The notes under the pieces are model-generated. The model had not been told where the DNA came from and ran no database searches. It saw only the letters and a program-made list of their open reading frames with translations. The position numbers and the translations under genes are program-made. DNA of 64,000 bases. Origin: an uncultured Bacteroidales bacterium (GTDB lineage Bacteria; Bacteroidota; Bacteroidia; Bacteroidales; F082). Within the stretch, counting starts at the first letter, position 1, and each line of letters opens with the position of its first letter. Positions 51,850 to 59,168 of this stretch are shown here, piece by piece. The stretch spans positions 1-64,000 of the forward strand of contig CALEMB010000103.1 of the NCBI GenBank assembly GCA_937902805.1, written 5' to 3'.

Positions 51850-53034
51850 ATGGACACATTTAATGATTTCATTTATGATATTCCCGTAAGAATCTATTTC
51901 GGGCGCGACCAACTGAAACACCTTGGCGCAGAACTCAAAAAATACGGCACACGCGTACTGATGACTTATGGCGGCGGCTCCATCAAGAAGATGGGGCTTT
52001 ACGACCGTGTGGTGAAAGAAATCAAGGACGCTGGACTTGAGCTGCACGAACTTTCGGGCATCGAGCCGAATCCGCGCATCGGCTCTGTCAGGAGAGGTGT
52101 GCAAATGTGCAAGGAGCACCATATTGACGTGCTGCTGGCTGTGGGTGGTGGCTCTACCATCGATGCCACTAAGATCATGGCTGCCGGTGCTTTTGTTGAG
52201 CATGACCCATGGGACTTCCTCGACCTCAGCAAACGTACCCCCATCGAACGTGCCTTGCCCATCGTCAGCATCCTGACGCTCTCGGCTACGGGCTCCGAGA
52301 TGGACACGGCTGCCGTCATCAGCAATCCCGAAACCAACGACAAAATCGGCCGTCTGGATCGAGCCTTGCTGCCCAAGGCCTCCTTCCTCGACCCGACCAA
52401 CACTTTCACTGTCAGTCCTTATCAGACCGCCTGCGGATCGGCCGACATCCTGTCGCACCTCTTCGAGGTCTATTTCAACATGGACCAAGACCTTTACATG
52501 CTTGATTGCTTCATGGAAGGCCTGATGAAGACCGTCATCCGCTACGCTCCCGTCGCCATGCGCCAACCTGATAACTATGAGGCGCGCGCCAACCTGATGT
52601 GGGCTTCCTCGTGGGCCATCAACGGCTTCGTGAACGGCGGCAAACGCAAAGCCTGGAGTTGTCACCCGATGGAGCACGAGCTTTCTGCTTTCTACGACAT
52701 CACCCATGGCCTCGGTCTCGCCATCCTCACCCCGCGCTGGATGGAATACTGCTTGGACGAGACCACCGTGTCGAAATACGTGCAGTTTGGCACCAATGTC
52801 TTCGGCATCGACCCGAGCCTACCCCCAATGGACATCGCCCACCAGGCCATCGAGAAGTTGAGCGACTTCCTCTTCAACACATTGCAGTTGAAGCGTACCT
52901 TCCCCGAGGTAGGCATCGACCGCACCCACTTCGCCGTGATGGCCAAAAAAGCCGTCGGTGGCGACACCCTGCCGGGATTCAAGCCCTTACAGCAGGCTGA
53001 TGTGGAGGCGATCTTTGAGATGTGTATGAAGTGA
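51850..53034 (+). CDS. Iron-containing alcohol dehydrogenase (YqhD/BdhA type)
   Basis: 394 residues. N-terminal NAD(P)H-binding half contains VLLAVGGGSTIDATKIMA near 95-111, and the metal-binding half contains DILSHLFEVYF near 199 and the two His sites CHPMEHELSAFYDITHGLGLAIL near 275-297. The pattern is that of NADPH-dependent butanol/aldehyde reductases. It probably reduces short-chain aldehydes, including toxic ones, while the preceding peroxidase handles peroxides. Gap to the peroxidase is 16 bases and to the next gene 59 bases. Nothing abnormal. Confidence 0.93.
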   Translation: MDTFNDFIYDIPVRIYFGRDQLKHLGAELKKYGTRVLMTYGGGSIKKMGLYDRVVKEIKDAGLELHELSGIEPNPRIGSVRRGVQMCKEHHIDVLLAVGGGSTIDATKIMAAGAFVEHDPWDFLDLSKRTPIERALPIVSILTLSATGSEMDTAAVISNPETNDKIGRLDRALLPKASFLDPTNTFTVSPYQTACGSADILSHLFEVYFNMDQDLYMLDCFMEGLMKTVIRYAPVAMRQPDNYEARANLMWASSWAINGFVNGGKRKAWSCHPMEHELSAFYDITHGLGLAILTPRWMEYCLDETTVSKYVQFGTNVFGIDPSLPPMDIAHQAIEKLSDFLFNTLQLKRTFPEVGIDRTHFAVMAKKAVGGDTLPGFKPLQQADVEAIFEMCMK

Positions 53035-53093
53035 CCCTACAAGGAGAATATGCTTGTCTCATCGGAGATATACAACCAAACGCAACTGAAAAA

Positions 53094-53789
53094 ATGATGA
53101 CACTCAAAGAAGCCATTCGCGCCCGACACAGCGTGCGCCAATACACAGAGAAGCCCATTGAGGCAGAGAAGATACAACAACTGCAAGACCTCATCGACAA
53201 ATGTAACCGAGAGGGCAAGCTGCACATCCAGCTGGTGATCGAGGAACCGGCCGCGTTTGCTGGAGGAATCGCCAAGTACAGCAAATTCGTTGGCGTGCGC
53301 AACTATATCGTCATGGTATGCAAGAAAGGCGACGACGTAACTCTTGGCTACTACGGCGAGAAAGTGGTGCTGCTGGCGCAAATGCTCGGGCTGAACACCT
53401 GCTGGGTGGGCGCTTCCTACCGCAAACAACCCGACCAATACAAGGTGGAGAGCGACGAGACGTTGGTCTGCGTAGTGTCGCTCGGCTATGGTGCTAACCA
53501 AGGGAAGCAACACCCGCAGAAAAGGACCGTTGCCGATGTGACCGACGACCAACGCACCACCGGCCACGGCCAACCTTTCCCCGAATGGTTTGTAAACGGT
53601 GTGGAATCCGCCCTGCTGGCTCCCACCGCCGTCAACCAGCAGAAGTTTGCTTTTATCCTGCATGATAACAACAAGGTGGAGGCGCAGAAACGCTTCGCTA
53701 TCTTTGCCAGTTATGCTCCCATAGACCTTGGCATTGCCAAATGCCATTTCGAGATTGGCGCAGGGAAGGAAAACTTTGAGTGGCTGTAG
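53094..53789 (+). CDS. Nitroreductase-like protein (TM-nitroreductase type)
   Basis: 231 residues from ATG 53094; the longer frame starts inside the preceding gene. The N-terminus TLKEAIRARHSVRQYTEKPI is the nitroreductase pattern with RHSVR binding the FMN phosphate, and LLAQMLGLNTCWVG near 105 is the second signature. A later block PTAVNQQKFAFIL near 190 is reminiscent of the two-half architecture of putative TM nitroreductase. No real transmembrane stretch is seen, so the name is a family label. A flavin-dependent reductase; substrate unknown. It shares a strand with the alcohol dehydrogenase and may be its redox companion. Confidence 0.82.
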   Translation: MMTLKEAIRARHSVRQYTEKPIEAEKIQQLQDLIDKCNREGKLHIQLVIEEPAAFAGGIAKYSKFVGVRNYIVMVCKKGDDVTLGYYGEKVVLLAQMLGLNTCWVGASYRKQPDQYKVESDETLVCVVSLGYGANQGKQHPQKRTVADVTDDQRTTGHGQPFPEWFVNGVESALLAPTAVNQQKFAFILHDNNKVEAQKRFAIFASYAPIDLGIAKCHFEIGAGKENFEWL

Positions 53790-53891
53790 GGTGAGGACGG
53801 AGCTTGGCTCCGAGGCACAAGCCATCGCCGAATCCGATGCCTCAACCCCGACTGCATTTTCGTCAAATAAAAATAAAAGGTGCTCCGAAAC

Positions 53892-53937
53892 GGATAATAC
53901 ACTATCTTTGCGGTCCGAAATTGGGATAGTATTATCC
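53892..53937 (+). promoter_or_regulatory. Inverted repeat overlapping the promoter of the MMPL gene
   Basis: GGATAATAC-AC-TATC at 53892-53906 and GATAGTATTATCC at 53925-53937 are inverted copies differing by a 2-base insertion; the second ends directly before the ATG at 53938. The −7 box TATCTTTG (53903-53910) begins inside the left arm. This suits an operator for a dimeric repressor, or a 5' mRNA hairpin hiding the start. Confidence 0.65.
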
Positions 53938-56900
53938 ATGCAGAAGCAGCATATATGGGATATTATTGTTAGGAAGCGCCTGGTGTTTCTTATAGCGGTG
54001 ATCGTCGTGGCGCTTGCCAGTGCGCTGATGATTCCGCATACCATTATCAACACCGACATGACACGCTATCTGCCGGACGATTCGCCGATGAAGCATGGCA
54101 TAGACCAGATGACGGAGGAGTTTGGCGAAGAAGCAGTAGGGACGGGCATCGTCAGGGTGATGTTTTGGTCGCTTCCCGACAGTTTGAAGACTTCAACCAA
54201 GGACGACCTTTCCGAAATAGACGGGATTTCCAATATTTTGTATCAGGACGGCAGCGCAGAATACAACCAAGGCGAAAAAGTGTTGTACGAATTGTTGTGC
54301 GGCAGCCAACGCAGCCAGCTGGAGATTGCCGACGATATTTCGGACAAATATGGCAGTCGGGTTATCGTGGAAACAAGCGAAAAGGGTAACACAGCCCCAG
54401 TAAGCGTAATCCTTACCGCCTTTATCTTGCTGCTTATCGTGCTGTTCATCATGTGCGAGTCATGGCTCGAACCGCCCATATTCCTTGCCGCCATCGGTGT
54501 GGCCGTGGCCATCAACATGGGCACAAATGCCTTGCTCAAGAGCGTTTCGGCCACCACAAACTCGATAGCCGCCATCCTTCAGCTTGTCCTCTCCATCGAC
54601 TATTCCATTATCCTCATGAACTGTTACAGGCAGGAGAAGTCGTCGGGAAGCGACAATATTACAGCGATGGTCAACGCGCTCAAAAAAGCCTCGTTGTCCA
54701 TTGTCAGCAGTGCCTTTACCACCATCGTCGGACTGATGGCTTTGGTGTTCATGAAGTTTAAAATCGGTGCGGACATGGGCATCGTTTTGGCGAAGGGCGT
54801 CCTTTGCAGCTTGGTGGCGATTTTCACGGTGTTGCCCGCGTTGATATTGGCTTTGGACGGCGCCATCGAGAAATCGAAGAAAAAAGTCTTTAAACTCAAA
54901 ACAGACCGCTTGGCTGGTTTCAGCATGAGGTTCCGCATCCCGTTAGCCATATTTTTCGTGGTCGTATTTGTGAGTTCTTATTACTTCCACAACAAGACGG
55001 AGATTTCATTTTTTCCCGAACAAGAATCCGAAATCGCTAAGTATTTCCCTCAGAAAAACATCATTGTACTGCTATACGAAAACTCCGATTCCGAAAAAGT
55101 AATAGACCTGTCAGACAGCCTGTCCGCAGACCCGAATGTGAAGTCCTTCGTTTCGTATCCGTCGCTGATGCAAAAGCAGCATACGGCAGCATACTTTAAA
55201 GACGTGGTCGGCAACTTCTCGTCAATGGCGGAAGAAGAAGGCTACAATCTTGCTGACATGGACATCAATCTCATTGTGGATGCCATTTATTATATAGCCA
55301 CAAAGAATCCTAGCGATGAGAGGATGAGCTTCCATGATTTTGCCTCGCTTGCGGCAGGATTGAGCGCTGACACTATGCTAGTGGCGCAGTTGGGAGGTTC
55401 TTCGAACGTCAGCGAAGAAGAACTGCAATACCTCGACCTTCTCGTTGCGCTTACCGACACCAGCCTAATTGACAAAAAGATGACAGCGCAGGAAATTTCG
55501 GATATGATGGGCATTGACGAGGAAATGATTTCACTGATTTGTCCTCCAGGGGAAAAGACTACCCTTCGCGAAATCATCAAATTGTCCAAAGAACTGCTCA
55601 ACAGCAGTATGATTCCTACGCAGAAAAACGATAAAGTGCCAGAACCCCAACTTGTTGAGCAACAGGAGGAAATCGTTGTTGAAAAAGATACCATCGTTAT
55701 TGTGGAAGAGATTGTCCAGGCGGAAGAAGCAGACATTGCAGACGATGAGGACATGATTTACAAAGATTCGACATTGTTCTTGAAACAATATACCGCTTCC
55801 GAAATCGCCCAAATCATAGGCATGGGCGAAAAAAGCGCTTCAATCATAATCAACCTTTATGGACGAAGCTCGGGACAAAAGACAAAAACCATGTCGCTGT
55901 ACGATTTCATCCATTTCGTCCACGACGACCTTGCCAACAGGAGACTTTTTGCTTCGCGGATTGACGCAGAAAGCCGCAGGTTGTTGAAGCACAAAGAGGA
56001 TCTTATGGATGCGACACTTCAATCAGGTAAAGTCGAAGTTCCAGAAGAATCGGTAGCTGAGGCCCCAGAAAAACCAGTAGCCGAAGTCATAGTTGAGCCT
56101 GTCGATTTGCGCGAAGAACCCGTGTCAGCCTATGTCATGCCAAAGGTCGACAAGGAAACCATTGAAAAACTCAACCAGGCCGAGGCGATAATGAACATCG
56201 CCACCGAAGGAAACAGCTTCGATGCTGCCGAGATGTATTCGTTGCTCAACTCGTTTGGTGCCGAAATGAAATTGCGCGATATCGAGTTGGCTTACCTTTA
56301 CAACGGTATCACCCATTTTGATAACGATAGTGTGGAATTGTCGGCAGAAGAGATTCTCGGGACGTTGAACGATTCAATCATTAACAATCCACGCTTTGCC
56401 TCGATGGTGAACGACGACATGAGGTCTGGATTGGATGAAATCAACGTCATGGTCGTTGAAAACCTTGGCCGGTTGCACGGCCCCAATTATTCGCAAGCCA
56501 TCGTTTTAACTGAACTTCCCAAGGAATCCGACGAGACCTGCCGCTTTGTGGAAGCCCTTGGTGCACGGTGCGACACCGAACTTGCCGGCAACCATTACTT
56601 AATTGGCGAGTCAGTGATGATGGACGAGATGCACCACCGATTCGGTGACGAAATGTTTCTTGTCACGCTCATCACCATCTTGTCCATTTTCCTTATCGTG
56701 GCCCTCACTTTCCGCTCACTTGTCGTGCCCGCCATCCTTGTCATGACAGTGATGTCGGCCGTGTTTATTAATGTGGCGGCGAGCGGTATAAATGGTTCCC
56801 TGCTTTATTTGGCTTACCTTATTATGCAAAGCATATTGATGGGTGCCACCATCGACTATGGCATCCTCTTCACGAACAACTATCGTGAAGCCCGAGTGAC

Positions 56901-57171
56901 GGAGTGCAAGATAGAATCCATTCGCAAGGCATACATGTCGTCGACGCACACCATTCTCACATCAGGAATGATTATGACACTTGCTCCGTTCGCCATGTCG
57001 CTCATGGTAGACGATAAGATGATAGAAATGATACTGCGCTGCATTGCCGCAGGTGCATTGGCAGCCGTATTGTTGATTATCTTCGTGTTGCCAGGCCTTC
57101 TTGCCGCATTCGACAGGTTTGTCGTAAGCAGGCGGTCTAAGGCAAAACAACAACCTTCCGAAGAGGCTTAA
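53938..57171 (+). CDS. MMPL-type RND transporter with an unusual repeat-rich extracytoplasmic segment
   Basis: 1077 residues from ATG 53938 (the longer frame runs through the promoter and nitroreductase gene). The first half has a TM near 15-35 then a periplasmic loop and a cluster of about five TMs near 160-330 (LLIVLFIMCESWLEPPIFLAAIG, SIDYSIILMNCYRQE). The second half mirrors it near 905-1060 (LVTLITILSIFLIVALTFRS, GATIDYGILFTNNYREAR). This is the duplicated MMPL layout. Between, residues ~500-880 contain three loosely related blocks, MTAQEISDMMGIDEEM near 513, YTASEIAQIIGMGEKS near 617 and FDAAEMYSLL near 759, separated by acidic, Pro-rich linkers. Function: export of a lipid or hydrophobic substrate is usual. 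The promoter is unusual (see separate entry). Confidence 0.88.
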   Translation: MQKQHIWDIIVRKRLVFLIAVIVVALASALMIPHTIINTDMTRYLPDDSPMKHGIDQMTEEFGEEAVGTGIVRVMFWSLPDSLKTSTKDDLSEIDGISNILYQDGSAEYNQGEKVLYELLCGSQRSQLEIADDISDKYGSRVIVETSEKGNTAPVSVILTAFILLLIVLFIMCESWLEPPIFLAAIGVAVAINMGTNALLKSVSATTNSIAAILQLVLSIDYSIILMNCYRQEKSSGSDNITAMVNALKKASLSIVSSAFTTIVGLMALVFMKFKIGADMGIVLAKGVLCSLVAIFTVLPALILALDGAIEKSKKKVFKLKTDRLAGFSMRFRIPLAIFFVVVFVSSYYFHNKTEISFFPEQESEIAKYFPQKNIIVLLYENSDSEKVIDLSDSLSADPNVKSFVSYPSLMQKQHTAAYFKDVVGNFSSMAEEEGYNLADMDINLIVDAIYYIATKNPSDERMSFHDFASLAAGLSADTMLVAQLGGSSNVSEEELQYLDLLVALTDTSLIDKKMTAQEISDMMGIDEEMISLICPPGEKTTLREIIKLSKELLNSSMIPTQKNDKVPEPQLVEQQEEIVVEKDTIVIVEEIVQAEEADIADDEDMIYKDSTLFLKQYTASEIAQIIGMGEKSASIIINLYGRSSGQKTKTMSLYDFIHFVHDDLANRRLFASRIDAESRRLLKHKEDLMDATLQSGKVEVPEESVAEAPEKPVAEVIVEPVDLREEPVSAYVMPKVDKETIEKLNQAEAIMNIATEGNSFDAAEMYSLLNSFGAEMKLRDIELAYLYNGITHFDNDSVELSAEEILGTLNDSIINNPRFASMVNDDMRSGLDEINVMVVENLGRLHGPNYSQAIVLTELPKESDETCRFVEALGARCDTELAGNHYLIGESVMMDEMHHRFGDEMFLVTLITILSIFLIVALTFRSLVVPAILVMTVMSAVFINVAASGINGSLLYLAYLIMQSILMGATIDYGILFTNNYREARVTECKIESIRKAYMSSTHTILTSGMIMTLAPFAMSLMVDDKMIEMILRCIAAGALAAVLLIIFVLPGLLAAFDRFVVSRRSKAKQQPSEEA

Positions 57172-57178
57172 TTCAAGA

Positions 57179-57829
57179 TTATTTCACGAGAAAAGGATAC
57201 TTTTTCTTGATGTTGTCGGCGAGGAACTGCGCCACAAGCTCGGTGGGGAACTGTGTCACGTTGAACACGAAATCGTAGTTGCGGGCATCGTAACGCGACA
57301 CGCCGGCGACCGTCTTCGTGTAGTTGTCGCGGGCATCGTCGATTTTGTCAATACGCATACTGGCGGCGTCTTGGTCTAAGGCATACTTCTCCATGACGCG
57401 TTTCACGCGGGCTTTCCTGTCGGCGATGAAAAAGATCTTCATGGCGTAAGGGTTGTTCCTAAAGACATGGAAACCGGAGCGTCCAATGATGACGCACGAC
57501 TCTTGTTCAGCCAGTTCGCGAAGGATTTGTGCCTCAGCAAGATAGATTTGTTGCGAGGTCACCTCGCGGTCTTCTTGTTCTGTATAGCCACCTCGGCTAG
57601 CGGCACCGAATTGTTGGTAGAAATGGCAGAATTCGCTCCACCAGTTGGGCTTGGAAGCTTTAATGCGCCGCAATTCATCAAGGGAGAGGTTGAATTTCGA
57701 GGTCATGGTATCGAGGATGGCCTTGTCGTAGACATTGAAGCCAAGCAACTCGCCGAGTTTGTAGGCGATTTCCCTGCCACCCGAACCGAACTCACGGTTG
57801 ATGGCGATAATGATTTTCGGATTTTCCAT
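57179..57829 (-). CDS. Cytidylate kinase-like protein
   Basis: 216 residues from ATG 57829, chosen because the N-terminal family motif IIIAINREFGSGGREIAYKLGELLG starts there. The P-loop is GSGGREIA rather than a standard GxxGxGK[ST]. DRKARVKRVMEKYALDQDAA near 140 corresponds to the lid region of the family that Bacteroidota encode in several copies. The family name is by similarity to CMP kinase; the substrate is not known. The −7 box lies 21 bases upstream. The gene converges on the MMPL gene with 7 bases between their stops. Confidence 0.85.
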   Translation of the reverse strand: MENPKIIIAINREFGSGGREIAYKLGELLGFNVYDKAILDTMTSKFNLSLDELRRIKASKPNWWSEFCHFYQQFGAASRGGYTEQEDREVTSQQIYLAEAQILRELAEQESCVIIGRSGFHVFRNNPYAMKIFFIADRKARVKRVMEKYALDQDAASMRIDKIDDARDNYTKTVAGVSRYDARNYDFVFNVTQFPTELVAQFLADNIKKKYPFLVK

Positions 57830-57849
57830 TGTTATTGGTATTGATGGGA

Positions 57850-57857
57850 CAAAAATA
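57850..57857 (-). promoter_or_regulatory. −7 box of the cytidylate kinase-like gene
   Basis: Minus strand TATTTTTG, 21 bases upstream of the ATG at 57829; it is divergent from the GNAT promoter. Confidence 0.55.
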
Positions 57858-57922
57858 CAAAAATTCTGCAAAGCGGACAAACTTTGAATTTTGGGTTTTT
57901 GCATTTTTACATTATCTTTTTC

Positions 57923-57930
57923 TATCTTTG
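57923..57930 (+). promoter_or_regulatory. −7 box of the GNAT gene
   Basis: TATCTTTG, 6 bases before the ATG at 57936, giving a very short leader. Confidence 0.55.
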
Positions 57931-57935
57931 CCCCC

Positions 57936-58421
57936 ATGAATAACACATTTAACATCCGTCCAGCCCAGCCCGAGGAGGCGGGCCTTGTCCTTGAGTTCAT
58001 CAAGAAACTCGCTGTCTATGAGAAATGCGCCGATGAGGTGGTCACCGACGAAACTACCTTGCACCATTCCCTGTTTGTGGAACATTCTGCCGAAGTGGTC
58101 TTCGCTGAGGAAAACGGTGTGGTCATAGGCTTTGCCCTGTTTTTCCATAACTTCTCGACCTTTGTGGGACGCAAGGGGCTTTATCTCGAAGACTTGTTCA
58201 TCCTTCCCGAAAAGCGCGGTTTGGGCTACGGAAAAGCCTTGTTGAAATACCTTGCTCGCCTCGCCGTGGAGCGCCATTGTGGCCGCATGGAGTGGATCTG
58301 TCTTGACTGGAACAAGCCCGCGCTGAAGGTATATCGTAGCATCGGTGCCATTCCCATGGACGAATGGACCGTACAACGCCTTGACGAAGGCGCCTTGAAA
58401 CGCTTTGCAGAGGCAGAGTAA
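57936..58421 (+). CDS. GNAT N-acetyltransferase (SSAT/thialysine-type)
   Basis: 161 residues from ATG 57936. N-terminus FNIRPAQPEEAGLVLEFIKKLAVYEKCADEV is the usual start of spermidine/spermine- and thialysine-acetyltransferase homologues. Acetyl-CoA motif LEDLFILPEKRGLGYGKALLKYLARLA near 88-115 includes the RxxGxG loop, followed by MEWICLDWNKPALKVYRSIGA. Full length for the group. It transfers acetyl to an amine (polyamine or thialysine) by homology. Cytoplasmic, single-gene unit, its promoter almost touching the ATG. Confidence 0.9.
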   Translation: MNNTFNIRPAQPEEAGLVLEFIKKLAVYEKCADEVVTDETTLHHSLFVEHSAEVVFAEENGVVIGFALFFHNFSTFVGRKGLYLEDLFILPEKRGLGYGKALLKYLARLAVERHCGRMEWICLDWNKPALKVYRSIGAIPMDEWTVQRLDEGALKRFAEAE

Positions 58422-58499
58422 AACTATTATCATCATTATTTGTGAGCGAAGCTTCTGTTTTTCATCACAATTAATGAGATATAGGTTGTAAAAATATTC

Positions 58500-58507
58500 C
58501 TATTTTT
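58500..58507 (+). promoter_or_regulatory. −7 box of the HYC/CC-TonB receptor unit
   Basis: TATTTTTG, 5 bases before the start at 58513, so the leader is nearly absent. Confidence 0.55.
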
Positions 58508-58512
58508 GCGAC

Positions 58513-58974
58513 ATGAAAAAACGAATCCTGCAAATCAGTTCCTTGGTGATGGCCCTTGTGGTGCTTTTCGTCTCGATGGGTTGGGACGTGAAGTTCCATT
58601 ATTGCACCGAAGACCACCATTTGTCAGGAAGCTTTGTTGATGCGGCGGAATCGTGCCATCATTGCATTGGGCATGAGCATGGGCACGAAGCCCACTTCAC
58701 GCATCAGGATGTGGTACAATTCAACGCCAAATGCTGCTGCGAGGATTTCGACAGCGTCATCCAGTTCACTGACAATTTCGTTTTTTCTCCAGAAAAACAC
58801 CTTAATATTCAGTTGCAGCCGATGGTCTTAGCGTATCACGATATTCAAGAGCTGTTGCCGAAGACACAACAGGTGCTACATTATTTTACCGCACGAAAAA
58901 TACCCCATTTCTTTTCCGCCAGGGAGTTGCTGGTGTTTTTCTCAGCTTTACGGTTGAATCCGTTGGTTTTTTGA
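58513..58974 (+). CDS. Secreted HYC/CC-motif protein next to a TonB receptor
   Basis: 153 residues with an N-terminal hydrophobic signal (MKKRILQISSLVMALVVLFV). The mature part carries WDVKFHYCTEDHHLSGSF near 24-41, CHHCIGHEHGHEAH near 49-62 (very His/Cys rich) and NAKCCCEDFDS near 71-81, then a plain C-terminal half. These HYC and CC elements define a Bacteroidota family placed beside TonB-dependent receptors. The His/Cys clusters could bind copper, zinc or another metal; this is inferred from residue content. The TonB receptor gene follows after a repeat-containing gap of 194 bases on the same strand. Confidence 0.8.
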   Translation: MKKRILQISSLVMALVVLFVSMGWDVKFHYCTEDHHLSGSFVDAAESCHHCIGHEHGHEAHFTHQDVVQFNAKCCCEDFDSVIQFTDNFVFSPEKHLNIQLQPMVLAYHDIQELLPKTQQVLHYFTARKIPHFFSARELLVFFSALRLNPLVF

Positions 58975-58993
58975 ATCCTTTATGACGCGTCAG

Positions 58994-59072
58994 CGTCATT
59001 GCGAGGAGGTACGACGAAGCAATCTAGGATAAAGGCTATTCATGCTGGATCGCTTCGTGCCTCGCGATGACG
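58994..59072. repeat. 79-bp dispersed palindromic repeat between the HYC/CC and receptor genes
   Basis: Begins CGTCATTGCGAGG and ends CCTCGCGATGACG with arms of about 28 bases that pair with few mismatches around a short loop. It belongs to the widely distributed CGTCATTGCGAGG repeat type. It contains no gene and may act in the mRNA between two cotranscribed genes. Confidence 0.75.
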
Positions 59073-59168
59073 CAAAGCGGCAGAACGGACAATACAATTT
59101 AGTGGCTGCCACGATGTGACAGCTCTACAAACGAATTTTAAATTTTTAAATCTTAAATTTTGAATCCA

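Noticed and set aside
51742..54059. Minus-strand frames of 321 and 340 codons opposite the dehydrogenase and nitroreductase genes
   Set aside because: They span the conserved plus-strand genes and show no motif of their own; low stop density follows from codon use of the real genes.
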